Origin: Trichobilharzia szidati
Lineage: Eukaryota; Platyhelminthes; Trematoda; Strigeidida; Schistosomatidae
DNA length: 64,000 nucleotides
Assembly: GCA_944472155.2 (NCBI GenBank)
Contig: OX235279.1
Coordinates: 177,547,868 to 177,611,867 of the forward strand
Reading direction: 5' to 3'
Under the pieces are notes generated by a model. That model was not told the DNA's origin and made no database searches. It saw nothing but the letters and a program-made list of their open reading frames with translations. How positions within the stretch are numbered: the first letter of the stretch is position 1; each line of letters starts with the position of its first letter. Positions 20,864-31,110 of the stretch are shown one piece after another. The position numbers and the translations under genes are program-made.

Positions 20864-21682
20864 ATGAGTGATCCTAGCCCCAAGGTTATTCAGATTCGCT
20901 CAGCCGCCAAAACAATCCAGCTAGTACCATATTGGCCCGATAATGCTGAAACGTGGTTTCAGATTGCTGAGTCTGATTTTTGTGAACATGGCATAACTGA
21001 TCAACGTTCACAGTTCCTTGCAGTTATTCACGCTCTACCGCGGGAATTCAGCAGGTGCGTAACTCTGCAGATGTCGGTAAGTAACTCGTACGAGTTGCTA
21101 AAAGCATCCATACTCAAGAGAAACGTTCTCACAGATCGACAACGTCTGGATGAGTTATTTCGTAACATCGAGTTAGGAGATCAGTCAGCCGTGAGCATGC
21201 TGGCAAGAATGAAAGAGATCATTGGCCAAAGTCAGTTCGATGAAGGACTGTTCAGAGAACTATTTTTATCCAAACTGCCACAGTCAGTTCAGACTGTACT
21301 TGTGACACTTCAGGGTGTTCTCATAGATGATTTAGCTGTCTCTGCAGATAGAATTCTAGAGATAACGAAACGGCCAGTTACCGAAGTATACTCAGTTACC
21401 GAACAGACTTCGAAGAAGGATTCTGCAATGATAGAGTTAATCAACTCCGTCCAGCAGATGCTTAGGTCAAACAAGCCTAGCAATTCCTCCTACCGTCGTT
21501 CTAAATCCCCTCAACGGCTAAACGTACGTGGACGATCTAAGTCCAACACACGTTCTCTCAAAAATCCTGACTGGTGTTGGTATCACAACACCTATGGCAA
21601 GGAAGCGAAATGTTGTCGAAAACCTTGTGATTTCGGCAAAGCCTCCAAGTCTGTGGGAAACTATCCCGCCGGCACGCGTTAG
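20864..21682 (+). CDS. gag: Gypsy Gag polyprotein, intact, 272 residues
   Basis: The frame is open from the ATG at 20864 ([13 protein letters not shown]) to TAG at 21680-21682. An upstream in-frame extension to 20819 has no ATG, so 20864 is preferred. The capsid-like middle contains [18 protein letters not shown] and [14 protein letters not shown], the pattern of Ty3/Gypsy capsids that assemble the retrotransposon particle. Near the C-terminus, after an Arg/Ser-rich stretch, lies [18 protein letters not shown]: Cys, His, Cys, Cys spaced as in the unusual CHCC box of the CsRn1 group instead of a CCHC knuckle. This would bind element RNA. A decayed relative lies at 24644-25178. The last codons hold the frameshift signal for pol. 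Confidence 0.92.
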   Translation: MSDPSPKVIQIRSAAKTIQLVPYWPDNAETWFQIAESDFCEHGITDQRSQFLAVIHALPREFSRCVTLQMSVSNSYELLKASILKRNVLTDRQRLDELFRNIELGDQSAVSMLARMKEIIGQSQFDEGLFRELFLSKLPQSVQTVLVTLQGVLIDDLAVSADRILEITKRPVTEVYSVTEQTSKKDSAMIELINSVQQMLRSNKPSNSSYRRSKSPQRLNVRGRSKSNTRSLKNPDWCWYHNTYGKEAKCCRKPCDFGKASKSVGNYPAGTR

Positions 21683-22917
21683 CGGCAACCGTCGCCGGTG
21701 GCACTAGCCGCTTACTTTACATCCATGATGTAATGAGCCAGACTAGATATCTAGTCGACACAGGCGCCGAAGTCAGCGTCCTTCCTGCTACAGCAGCAGA
21801 TCGACAGAAGGATCCTAACTTCAACCTACAGGCTGCAAATGGAAAACCAATTGCAACCTATGGTCGGAAATACGTCTATCTGAACGTAGGTTTACGCAAA
21901 CCTATTCAGTGGATTTTCCTAATCGCTGACGTCACAATGCCCATCATCGGCACGGACCTACTTAATCATCATGATTTGCTCGTAGACGTCCGCCGTAAAC
22001 GATTAATTGACAACACTACTAGTTTGTCTATCAAAGGCATAACTTACGTAGGCCCCAGCTTGTCAATCGTTAAGATGAAAGCAATCCTCGATCCAACTTT
22101 TCAACCGATTGTTGATAAATATCCGGAACTGAATTGCCCATCTAACGACCTCCCGTGTATAACCAGCAATGTTATGCACCACATCATAACCTCAGGACAG
22201 CCCGTGACATCTAAAGCACGACGACTGGCCCCTGACAAACTGAGAATTGCCAGAAACGAATTCGATCATATGCTCACCCTTGGCATCATTCGGCCATCGA
22301 ATAGTCCATGGGCATCCCCGTTGCATATGGTACCGAAAAAGGATAGCAACGATTGGCGACCCACTGGTGATTACCGGCGAGTGAACGCCAAAACAACTCC
22401 TGATTGCTACCCTTTGCCTCACATACACGACTTGACGGCAACGTTATCTGGAGCATCTATATTCTCCAAAATCGACTTGGTTAAAGCATATAACCAAATC
22501 CCGATGGCAACGGAAGATATTCCGAAAACGGCTATCATCACGCCTTTCGGACTTTTCGAATTTCTACGTATGCCATTCGGCCTCCGGAATGCGGCCCAAA
22601 CATTCCAACGCTTCATCAACGAAGTATTTCGCGGTCTCGACTTTGTATACGCATACTTAGACGACTGCCTCATTGCCAGTCCAGATAAGGAAACTCACCT
22701 TAGACACTTGGACTTGGCATTTGAAAGGTTACGCCAACATGGTGTTACCATCAATATACAGAAGTGTCAAATAGGCGTTGACTCACTCGATTTCCTGGGT
22801 CACACTATTGACTGTCAGGGCATTCGCCCACTGGCTACTTCGGTCGATCACTCTAAAAAAACGCGTTCTGGACGTCACGTTAGATTCCCAGAATACCTTC
22901 ACACCTATTTCACATAA
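21631..22917 (+). CDS. pol: Gypsy Pol: protease and reverse transcriptase, internally deleted
   Basis: The frame opens at 21631, overlaps gag by 52 nt in the -1 frame, and ends with TAA at 22915-22917. The first ATG is at 21733, but -1 slippage at 21655-21661 is the likelier entry. Protease: [13 protein letters not shown] with the catalytic DTG, then IIGTDLL. Reverse transcriptase: [25 protein letters not shown] (motif A), [16 protein letters not shown] (motif B) and [11 protein letters not shown] with catalytic YLDD (motif C), then FLGHTID. About nine residues later the frame passes directly into [11 protein letters not shown], which is typical of the last residues of Gypsy pol. The thumb and connection, RNase H and integrase core were therefore removed in frame near 22840-22860. 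Protease and RT motifs look intact. Confidence 0.9.
   Translation, partial: FRQSLQVCGKLSRRHALAATVAGGTSRLLYIHDVMSQTRYLVDTGAEVSVLPATAADRQKDPNFNLQAANGKPIATYGRKYVYLNVGLRKPIQWIFLIADVTMPIIGTDLLNHHDLLVDVRRKRLIDNTTSLSIKGITYVGPSLSIVKMKAILDPTFQPIVDKYPELNCPSNDLPCITSNVMHHIITSGQPVTSKARRLAPDKLRIARNEFDHMLTLGIIRPSNSPWASPLHMVPKKDSNDWRPTGDYRRVNAKTTPDCYPLPHIHDLTATLSGASIFSKIDLVKAYNQIPMATEDIPKTAIITPFGLFEFLRMPFGLRNAAQTFQRFINEVFRGLDFVYAYLDDCLIASPDKETHLRHLDLAFERLRQHGVTINIQKCQIGVDSLDFLGHTIDCQGIRPLATSVDHSKKTRSGRHVRFPEYLHTYFT
21655..21701 (+). promoter_or_regulatory. -1 programmed ribosomal frameshift signal between gag and pol
   Basis: The heptamer G GGA AAC sits at 21655-21661 in exact gag phase (codons gtG GGA AAC), matching the X XXY YYZ rule for -1 slippage. 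After a 4-base spacer, CCGCCGGC (21666-21673) can pair with GCCGGTGG (21694-21701) over 8 bp with one G-U pair; the loop contains the gag stop codon. Slippage here moves ribosomes into the pol frame, which is open from 21631. Location, phase and stem are seen directly; function is inferred. Confidence 0.8.
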
Positions 22918-23349
22918 CTGAGTGACACATCAATTTTTTTTATGTTGCGTCATTTAACACAAGTAAATGATATTTTTCCTATAACCGTACATAAAATTAA
23001 ACTAGATGTATATTTTTTTCCCGATATTTTGAACTTTACATTATTTTACTGTATAGTAGATGCATGTCATATTTTTTTTTGGTAAAAAAAACGCTTATTT
23101 GGTACATTTTTCTTGACAAGGTTCTCAGCATTCTTGTTTTCTTTTCCAGGTGCAACGGGCACTGGACAGGAAACAAACGAAGCACCGGATCCAACGAACA
23201 ACATTGAGGAAGCTATGTACAGACACCCTATTAGCATAGGCAGACAGACCAGCAGGCTCTCGATCAAGCCGCTCGGAAGATTTTTTTCACCCATCAGGGA
23301 ACCATCGAGATTTTTTACTTCCGGCTGGTCATGTCTTAGGGTCCTCACA
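22918..23349 (+). other. Gypsy 3' untranslated region
   Basis: T-rich sequence between the pol stop and the purine tract. A short open frame (23113-23370) has no recognisable domain. No envelope-like gene is present. Confidence 0.6.
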
Positions 23350-23357
23350 AACCCACT

Positions 23358-23372
23358 AGGGGGGGAGTGAGC
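23358..23372 (+). other. polypurine tract
   Basis: A run of seven G followed by agtgagc stands directly before the 3' LTR. This is the expected primer site for plus-strand DNA synthesis. A similar G-rich run lies at 31088-31099 in the old Gypsy remnant. Confidence 0.7.
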
Positions 23373-23713
23373 TGTAGCGGTAAATAATTCCCCAAAATTA
23401 TTAACCACAGCAATCATCACTCAACATTGGATGCTGACCACCACTGTTTAAGTCGACTTGTTTAGCTGAAGGCTTACGGTCAAGCATCCCCGCCATTTGG
23501 TGCTTCGTCGTGTCACGTGCGTGCACGATTACTAGCTAGCTAAGCATTCATTCCTACCCGCGATTTGGTCCCAAAATATATATCGTATTTGGACGACAAA
23601 ATCTGGTCTTTTGCTTTACCATTTGGTACTCGAAGAACGAACACTATAGTGGTTGTTGGTATAAGATCTTGCGTTAGTATAATCCGTACAACTCGCGAAC
23701 GTCGATACCTACA
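23373..23713 (+). repeat. 3' long terminal repeat
   Basis: By eye it is identical to 20401-20741 along its whole length. It stops after CTACA without the GCCTCTAA that ends solo copies of the family, and is followed directly by LINE coding sequence. The right end thus looks about 8 bp short. Confidence 0.9.
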
Positions 23714-24430
23714 GGCAACCATCTAAACTTTCTTTATCGCACAGAACACGAGCTAAGTAGGGTATGGTTCGGTTTTTGTACTTGCTAGTGCGAGCATATA
23801 GTTTTCTATATAGGCTTCTGGTTTTGCCTGATGAGATGCAAGGGGAGACTTGTGAATGAAGAGGGTGGTGTGAGTTAGACAGAATGGATTTAGCCCATTT
23901 TTCACATGAGTCCAAGTGCCTGTCGACCAGAATATTAACAAGCTGGTTAAGTGGCACGTTGCTTACCCTGCTGACAACCTTTAACATCCTGCGTAATATG
24001 TTATAGTCTTTCTTCAGTAGCCCGGGAAAAACTAAGGGGGAACAATAGAGAATAATAAGCAGAATGTGAGAGTTAACGAATCGTAGGAGTGAGGGTTGGG
24101 TTACTCCAGAATGTCTTAACTTCTTGATGTAGAAGGTAGGACGGAATATTTTCTTGGAAATTATCAAGATATTAGACGACCAGAAAAGATCAGCAGATCG
24201 AATGACGCCTAGGTATTTAATTTCCGACTTGGTGTCTATTTCAGTGCCATCTATGTTGCACACCTCGTGAGTGCTAACCAGTTTGTAGAGGTCAGATTTA
24301 TGCCTAAATGTGAAATTGACTGTTTGGCATTTAGAGGGATTTGAGGTTAGACCGTTTTCCTTGAACCACGGGCTGATTTCTGATAAAAAGCTATTTAGTT
24401 TGGAGCAGTAGTAAGAAGAGTAGAATTTAG
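23714..24430 (-). pseudogene. LINE family F reverse transcriptase C-terminal part (F1)
   Basis: The minus-strand frame from about 24430 to 23714 reads NPSKCQTVNFTFRHKSDL, then EIKYLGVIRSADLFWSS, FYIKKLRHSGVTQPSLLRF, ILVDRHLDSCEKWAKSILS and IPYLARVLCD. This is the thumb and C-terminal region of a CR1/Jockey-type non-LTR element. It matches the copies at 46357, 49276 and 62918. Catalytic motifs lie upstream and are not present. The frame is cut at the Gypsy 3' LTR, and its 3' UTR is on the other side (19945-20400). Confidence 0.82.
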
Positions 24431-24643
24431 TGTGTGAAAACTGCTAAACAGAGACTTAAATGCCCGAATAGCATTGAACTGTTGCTTTGCCTGGGCTTGC
24501 TGACTATTCTCTGGTCTAGTCTGAATAAATACATTGGAGAACGAAGGATAAAGTGTACGTATTATCATACCATTGCGTCATCTGTGCCTACTGAATCTTT
24601 CGTCTCCCATGCTGGTGAATCCATAACCATTTTTTAAATCCAG
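24431..24643. other. possible leader of the old Gypsy element
   Basis: About 210 bases between the LINE and the gag relic. It could be the 5' leader or LTR of the older Gypsy element, but it does not resemble the LTR of the young one. Confidence 0.3.
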
Positions 24644-25178
24644 ATGTCTTTCCTGAACCACTATTCTCACGTGCAACTAGACAGTAAGCTCGTACGCCTT
24701 AGACTGAATAATATACCAAGTTAGCCATTTGGATCTAATGATGCAGAAACATGGTTTCTGTACACTGAATATGATTTCTAATATAATGGTGCGACTGGTC
24801 CACTCTCACAATTCCTGGTAGTTATGCATCTCCTGTCAGAGGAGTTAAACAACTGCATCCCCTCGTATATGCCCTATATGGCAGAAGAGATGTATCATAT
24901 AGCCAAAATCTTAACGAACTGTTCTGCAGTGTTCAGTTAGAGAGTGTTCCGGCATTACACATATTTTCGTGAACGCATAAAGTCATTAGGCACCATGAAA
25001 TTCGACAGAAGGTTCTTCGGAGAATTGTTGTTTTCCAAGTTACCACAGACAGTGAATACCGTGATTGAGACACTAAAATGGTATTTATCAGAGACTTAGC
25101 GGCACCAGCTGACAGAATGGCGGAAATATCTCAGCGATCAATAAAGGAAGTATGTTCAGAGGTTACACTCTTTCCGAA
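24644..25178 (+). pseudogene. decayed Gypsy gag related to the young element
   Basis: From ATG at 24644 the frame can be followed with stops and one or more shifts. PFGSNDAETWFLYTEYDF parallels the young gag's [37 protein letters not shown] parallels its [16 protein letters not shown], and ADRMAEISQRSIKEV its [15 protein letters not shown]. It is a second, much older subfamily of the same gag. It breaks off where the minus-strand CR1-like LINE begins. Confidence 0.82.
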
Positions 25179-27720
25179 AATTCGCGTCCTTTCTAAGCAG
25201 TGCGGGTGCAATGATATTGTGCATTTCGGTCTGTAGTCTGACGTGTGTTTTGTACAGTCTTAGAAGGGGCTCAGGAGTGCGTGCACCTAACTGTCTATTT
25301 GTAAAGGGCATGACCGCGTATGCCTTCCCTACATCCCCTGCGTAATTTACGCTTGTGTCCATTTTTCGTTAGAACTAGACCTAAGTCAGGCTCCGATGTT
25401 GTGCAGGACAAGCTTTCGATGCACAGGGTTTAACTTGCATTCTGTAGCTTACAGGCGAGCTATTTCACTAGTTTTCACTTTTTCAGGTTGAAAGCGACTG
25501 GTCGCCGCTCAGTCTTCCAGAAGCTTTAGATCTGCCTGCAGCTTGAGTCTTCTGAACACTTTATTTCCCTCTATATCTTTACGTCGTTAGCGTATAGAAG
25601 AGTCGGACAGCTTAGACGGCACAGTAGGTAACTGATAAAAATCAAAAACATCAGCAGTCCTAGGATAGAGCCCTGCGACACTCCTGATGACGAGCCGTGC
25701 CAAGATGTTCGGACTCGATTGACCTTAGTGCAAGATTTCCTTTCAGCTAATTAGTCCTTCAATTGTGGCAGTAGCTGCTCACCTATACCTGCCTGACTTT
25801 GTGTAGGAGAAGATCATGGTAAACTGTGTCAAATGCCTCCTCAGAGTCTAGGAAGACCACATGGACTGGAGCATTCATATCCCAGCATGATATCCAATCG
25901 CCTCAAGCTGATAGTAGGTTTGTTACACAGGATCTGCCTTTCCTGAAACCGTATTGGGCTTCATGGAGCCTGTTAGTCCCGTCGAAGTGATCCCCAATGT
26001 GATCATCAATAATAACTTCCATTACTTTTGACACCACCAGGAGTAGGGCTACTGGTTTTTAACTAGTGGCCTTATGCTTATACCCACCCTAGAAAGTAGG
26101 AAAAAGGGTGGCTCCTTTCCACTCCCTTGGCAGTTTCCCCTAATCCATTGAGTGTTGGAACAAGTTTCATAAGGGCCTACAGGGAGCGCCAGAGCTCTGT
26201 TTCAGGAGAGATGGCCTGATGTCGTCACAACCTCAGGGCTTTTCAAGTATGAGTCTCTGTAGCTTCCCTGGTACTATTGGCGGGTTTATTTGGGGAGTAT
26301 CCACTAGGTTTCCCTCCGGTGAAATATCAGTGCCGCCATTTTGGTGCGTACCAGTAGTAGCCACCTTACTGTTTGACTGTTTGGCGAAGGCTAAGCTGAA
26401 TATTTCAGCCATCTTCAGGCTAGTGAGGTATTGACCGTTTGAACATACGAAAGCGCATGCACGCTGGTTGGTTGATTTTCTTTCTGACATGAATCGGTAC
26501 AAGCTTTTTGGGTTTGCGAGGAGTTTTTGGCAAGGTTAGCCCGAAATGACCTGTCACTTCTGACTCTCACGCTGCACCGGTTCCTGAGTTGCAGATATGC
26601 GTCGTAGTCGGTCTGATTCTTGAATAGTTGCCACTTAGACCAACCCTCTGCTTTGCTTACAGAATACGTTGCGTACCTCTCTTCAGCAGTGATGACTATT
26701 TTTCTGGCTGTGTTGGGACTAAAGGGACTTTATCCGAGATTGCTTTGTTGGTGATATCTTTCAATACTTTCCAGTGTCCATCCACAGATAACTCATCCCG
26801 TGCTAAAGGCCATTCTGCGTCGGCCAAAGACCTCCGCATCTCAGCATAGTCAGCCTTGTTATGGCACAGACATGGTCGCGTAAAGTCCCAGTGCAAGTGC
26901 TCACGGAGGACAAGATCGAACCCTATGATTGCGTGGTCACTATTTCCTAGTGGAGTCATGATCTGCACCTTTTCGACGAGTAGTTGGTCATTAGCTAGAA
27001 CATAATCCAGTTTCGATGACTTTTCACTAGGGCCCCGCCTAGTGTCGTCTCCAGCATTCTCAGTGTCGTATTTCGAATGGTTTGCAGTAGATTTCGACTG
27101 AATTTTTCCTGAGCATGCCCCGGGCGAAGGTTCAGTGATGGGGCATTGAAATCTCCAACTATGGTGATTTGGTCATAGCCCAAGTTCCGTATCCTTGTAA
27201 TAGTGTAGAGCAGTAGCTGGTTGTGCTCTGCCCCACACGTGGGGGATCGGTAGATGCCACCCAGCAAATACTTGGTGTAGCCTACGCTGAAATGATACCT
27301 ACTGGAGTCTGGGAGTTCAGTAAGTGGCGGGCTCATTACACGTACACATTTAAGTTGCTTGTCAAGGTATATGGCGACTCCCCCTTTCCTTCTTATCCCT
27401 GTCTCTCCTGACCAGAACCATATCACTTACACTGACTTCGTATTCGGCGATAGTGGGGATTAGCCAAGTTCCAGTGAGGATTGTTATTTTAAGGTCTAGG
27501 TGTGACTGGAGGTTCCTGAGTTCAACTACTTTCTTTCTCATCTCTCTTACGTCGACATAAAGGCAATTGATAGTCAGTCTCACAACCTCAGCGTATTGTG
27601 AGGCACTTGACGTTAAGTTGTCTGCTGGTAGGGGACTTAATATTTGTACTAGTTGGTCGATTCCTATGGAACCGGCCCGTTGTCGTTTTTTCCTTGGATT
27701 TAAGTAGGACACCTAGGTGA
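25176..27720 (-). pseudogene. CR1-like LINE ORF2: endonuclease and reverse transcriptase
   Basis: Endonuclease pieces in order: INCLYVDVREMRKKVVELRN, TIAEYEVSVSDM, GGVAIYLDKQL, YLLGGIYRSP and ITIVGDFNAPSLN, the last being the family signature. The next frame covers a typical linker (26968-26696). The RT is poorer: the motif B region reads SSGVSQGSILG and the catalytic box has become YANDV (normally YADD). A C-terminal block LLRLYKTHVRLQTEMH follows at 25300-25200. Multiple shifts and the changed catalytic Asp show it is inactive. Confidence 0.8.
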
Positions 27721-27891
27721 CACTGACTGCCATTCTCAGTACCGCATCGGTCTAGTGTCACTAACACTTAGGGATGTATTAAGGTCTCATTTTGCTTCCT
27801 CCTAATGGTTCGAGGTCTGCTCTCGCCGCATCGGATATGTCCTCCAAACTTTCCCTTGGTCTCGTACCACCATTGAAGTACTAGGCCCATG

Positions 27892-28445
27892 TGAAGTGGT
27901 ATAATAGGGTGAGCAATACTGAGATTAGGCTTCGGTCGAGTGCTAGGTAAGGAGAGGAAATCAGCCGACGAGGCTGTGAAATTACATCGACTGAGATGGA
28001 TAGGACATGTGTTACGTATGCCCAGCTATCCATCGCCTTTCTCGACTACGGGCAATGTTAGCTGATATAGGGTCAGGTTGGAAAAGAGCTAGCAGCGGTC
28101 AAATCAAAACATGGCACCAGTCAACGAAATCCACAACAGTTAGTTTAATCCACTTAGGAAGGTGTAGACTTCCCGGTTGGGGTGCTCGGGGCGGTAAAAA
28201 CCAGTGACGGCTGGAGACAATTGATGATATGGCTCAAAATCGTTCTCAATGGCTGAAGCAGATGCATACACTCCTTAAAACTTATAATTTCCAGTGAAAC
28301 TACATTGTTGTTCGTTATTGCTATTATTTTTCTCTCATATCCCTGTCTACTGTCTCTATTTTTCATTTCTTCTTTCGCTGTGTGTGCTACATGGATTGTG
28401 GCGACTGCTGCACATCGATGCAAAGTTCTATGTCGAAAACAGACA
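27892..28445 (+). mobile_element. RTE-type LINE 3' fragment nested in the CR1-like LINE
   Basis: Plus-strand frame RSADEAVKLHRLRWIGHVLRM, then the 3' part of the element. The same sequence occurs inverted at 54900-56285 (for example gtgaagtggtataataggg against its partner near 55540). It is a different RTE family from the abundant SR2-like one. It interrupts the CR1-like element between ORF1 and ORF2, so it is the younger of the two. Confidence 0.78.
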
Positions 28446-28509
28446 GTATGACCAAAGAAGTAGAAGGCATCAGTTCCGATGACTCCCTGGACATTCGCCT
28501 GTGAGTCCA

Positions 28510-29330
28510 TGGCCTATCATATCTCACTCTTATGTTTGAACTCCTGCCGATAGCTAATACTTGAATCAGTAACAGAACTCTTTCAACCTCTTCGGCAGAG
28601 CCCAGTTTAACCCTTAATAGAGGTGGCTTACGCCGAGCTGCCTGGACACTCCTTTACAGTCTACAGAATTTCGCTGAATTGATGTTCAAGACCTAATTTA
28701 CTGCATGAATTGGACCACTGTTTCTGATCAAACGCGGCTCGTTTTTCAAACAAGCTATCATTGCACACGGGTACATCAAGCAGAATGAGGGAATTCGACC
28801 GACTGACCTCAAACTTTGGTTTGGTTTGTGGCTGGCTGCCCTCCTTTTTAGGGTCGGTCACTTTAGATTTCATCGGGTTCTGACTGGTCTTTGCTAGGTT
28901 ACCATGCTCGCTGGCGAGGGCAAGTAATGCTTTAGCAGTGCCATCTCCCCCTGATGTTCTAGGTGTAGCTTTTGTAGTCTTCTCTTTATAATGATTGGTA
29001 TTTCCAGTCGGTTGGGCTAGTGTATCCTTCTTACGTTTTTTATCGAATTTTCGTGGTGTGGTATTATCAGTTGGAAAGCTGAATGAGACTGTGTCGAGAC
29101 ACAAAAGTGGGATGCTGCTTCTGCTATCCGCAGCCACGCCGTGTGAGACTGTGCCAGGGCTACATAGTGGGCAAATGTACCAGAACCACGGGAATGGTTA
29201 TTTCGCATAAACTCATAATATGGTTTTAGCACCCTTTTGTTACAACGACGGTGTACCCATCGTTTGCGAAAATTGCATTCAGATGCTGAATCAGTTTTAG
29301 AAACGACAGCATTACAGGCCTGGCATTCGT
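28510..29330 (-). pseudogene. CR1-like LINE ORF1 with PHD/zinc-finger-like head
   Basis: Minus strand from about 29320: ECQACNAVVSKTDSASEC, then KRWVHRRCNKRV and, after a one-base shift, CPLCSPGT. This Cys/His spacing is that of PHD-like fingers found in ORF1 of CR1 elements. It is followed by a Lys-rich segment (FDKKRKKDTLAQPT) and a C-terminal block RRKPPLLRVKLGSAEEVERV (about 28620-28560). ORF1 proteins bind the element RNA. It is broken by at least two frame changes. Confidence 0.7.
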
Positions 29331-29859
29331 TTCCTTTTCCAGATGATACTTTCGAGGTCTTATGACGTCTTGAGTGTTTCTATTTGTTTTGCCGTGTGTC
29401 ACGCACCGGCTTCCAATGGATACAGGTGTAGTATCATATCCACCTAGTATTGCATGTGCTGTTTCAGTGATAGACTATGGCAATGTAGGCGTAGTATCAG
29501 AACAGGTGAGATGTGCACGGGTCTTTAGAATTGGTATGCGATATGGGGTTGATGTCCCTGGGTTATTGCCTCCTCTGACTGAAGCCCTTGTGACTAGAGA
29601 ATATGGTGTTTCAGTGCTTTTTTCATGGCTACTTTCAACAGCCATATTAACAATCACTATAACTTATGGTATAGATGAATAAGAGAGCAACAGTATCTAT
29701 CCACTTGATCAAGAATAAGACTGATAAATTACCAGATACGGAAAAAAAGGTTTTCGTCTTTTCTTGGTACTTTACGGTTAATCGGCTTCACAGCAATCAC
29801 CTTGTAGACCAACAAGTCTTATTCATCTGAATGAATGAGGAAAATGCTGCTACAGATGT
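29331..29859. other. unassigned, possibly part of the old Gypsy pol
   Basis: A 102-codon plus-strand frame (29374-29682) ends in a hydrophobic stretch but has no recognised domain. Its position between the gag relic and the integrase relic suggests degraded pol sequence. Confidence 0.3.
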
Positions 29860-31110
29860 AGCACCTGAAGCTTTGGCAGTGGTTCGAGACAGATGGACTT
29901 GCCGCACAGAGATTTTTTATGGAAGTAATGGATGGATTTGATTCACCGGCTGGGAAGATCAGGTTTCCCAAGTGAATAATTCACAAAATAGGTATTTTCT
30001 GGTTGGAGAGCGTTTGCACCGTGGAGCCATGCATTTTGCATGACATATCTCATCCAGGAGTACTGGGTTACCATCGCTTCTGTCACTCTTCAGTACAAAC
30101 AGTGAGGTAAGGCAATATGCTGGTGAGTGCTTGAATTACCAAAAGTGCGAGGTAACGAAACGGATCTACTCATATGCCTTTAAGCGTTGACTGTCTGAGT
30201 GACGACAAGCAGCAGTTTACCCCAAACATTTCACTGATATGAGCGTTGGATGTTTTTGTGGACAGATGGATTGAGAACTTCAGGTTCCCTCTTACCCTAA
30301 CAACTGACAGTGGCTGTCGACTGCAAACCAGCCTACTTTGGTCATAACCAAATTTCTAGGCTGCAAACATCTTAGAACAAAAGCCGACCATCCTCATGCA
30401 AACGCAATGGCAGTGTGCCTCTTCAAGTTGTTGAAGGACGAAATGTAAACAGCAAAGATTTGGCTGAGTCACTAACCCTAGTTCTCTTCGACACGTAGGC
30501 TGTGTTGAAGGCTTGTGCTGCGTGCAATACTTATCAGCAGATGTATGCAACAACACTATGACTACTAGGCCAGTTTGTTTCAACCTCCACTTCACCATCT
30601 TATCGATCACACCTTATATCTCCGAAGGATCACTAACTCAATGCTTTCGGTCAAGCTTACTATCTTTTAGACGTAGTCCATCGATGTCCGAACGACACAT
30701 GCTTAACGTTTCCAATTATGTATGTTTTTGCGAATTTTTACATCACACTTTGAGACTCTGATATGATGGACCATACAAAAAATAGAACGCGCGGGAGAAT
30801 TTTTCGTCTTGGGCAAAACCCATTGCGAAGGCTGCATTATTAGCTACCGTTTAAAGCCAGTATACAAATGCGGTAGACCTGTGGGCAGAAACACACTGGT
30901 TCTGCGTAACACTCTACTGCTGGAGTATTCCACAGGTGACCATAGCTCTCAACAGAAGAACTTTGCCACTGATATCCCAAGAAACACGTTGGTCACGCTG
31001 AGGTCTAGGCACAACACCTGCCGGCCCTTTAACGTAGCCCACCTAACCTGGTGGCCAGTCTATTCTTAACATTGCCCCAGCTAACGAAGGGAGGGGGGGA
31101 TATGAGATTA
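29860..31110 (+). pseudogene. old Gypsy integrase and pol C-terminus, decayed
   Basis: Readable plus-strand pieces in order are HPGVLGYHRFC (the zinc-binding head), VDRWIENFRFPLTLTTDSG (core, second catalytic Asp), KFLGCKHLRTKADHPHANAM (corresponding to the usual HPQANG stretch), YDGPYK, and then ISYRLKPVY near the end of pol. A G-rich run at 31088-31099 may be the polypurine tract. Together with the gag relic at 24644 it forms one old Gypsy element, now divided by the CR1-like LINE. The RT part was not found. Confidence 0.75.

Larger units (their letters stand above)
20401..23713 (+). mobile_element. young Ty3/Gypsy retrotransposon (CsRn1-type), internally deleted
   Basis: Order: 5' LTR, primer-binding site, gag (20864-21682), pol (protease and reverse transcriptase, then the extreme pol C-terminus), purine tract, 3' LTR. 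I found no mismatch between the two 341-base LTR copies (20401-20741 and 23373-23713), so insertion or its last gene conversion was recent. The distal RT, RNase H and nearly all of integrase are gone, so it cannot move alone. The gag CHCC box and the pol motifs fit the CsRn1 group known from flukes. No target-site duplication is visible: gcttt on the left, ggcaa on the right. Confidence 0.92.
25176..29330 (-). mobile_element. CR1-like LINE (C1), both ORFs decayed, holding an RTE insertion
   Basis: In minus-strand order: ORF1 with a zinc-finger-like N-terminus (about 29320-28510), an RTE fragment in the opposite direction (27892-28445), the endonuclease (27712-26700) and reverse transcriptase (about 26500-25176). 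The 3' end of the LINE is missing: RT C-terminal sequence runs directly into the gag relic. Loss of a 3' end is not how LINEs insert, so that junction is probably a later deletion or rearrangement. Confidence 0.82.

Noticed and set aside
22192..22673. Minus-strand frames opposite the pol reading frame
   Set aside because: Shadows of the protease and RT coding sequence.
23113..23370. An envelope-like or accessory gene in the Gypsy element
   Set aside because: An 85-codon frame with no signal peptide or membrane segment, in the 3' UTR next to the polypurine tract; likely fortuitous.
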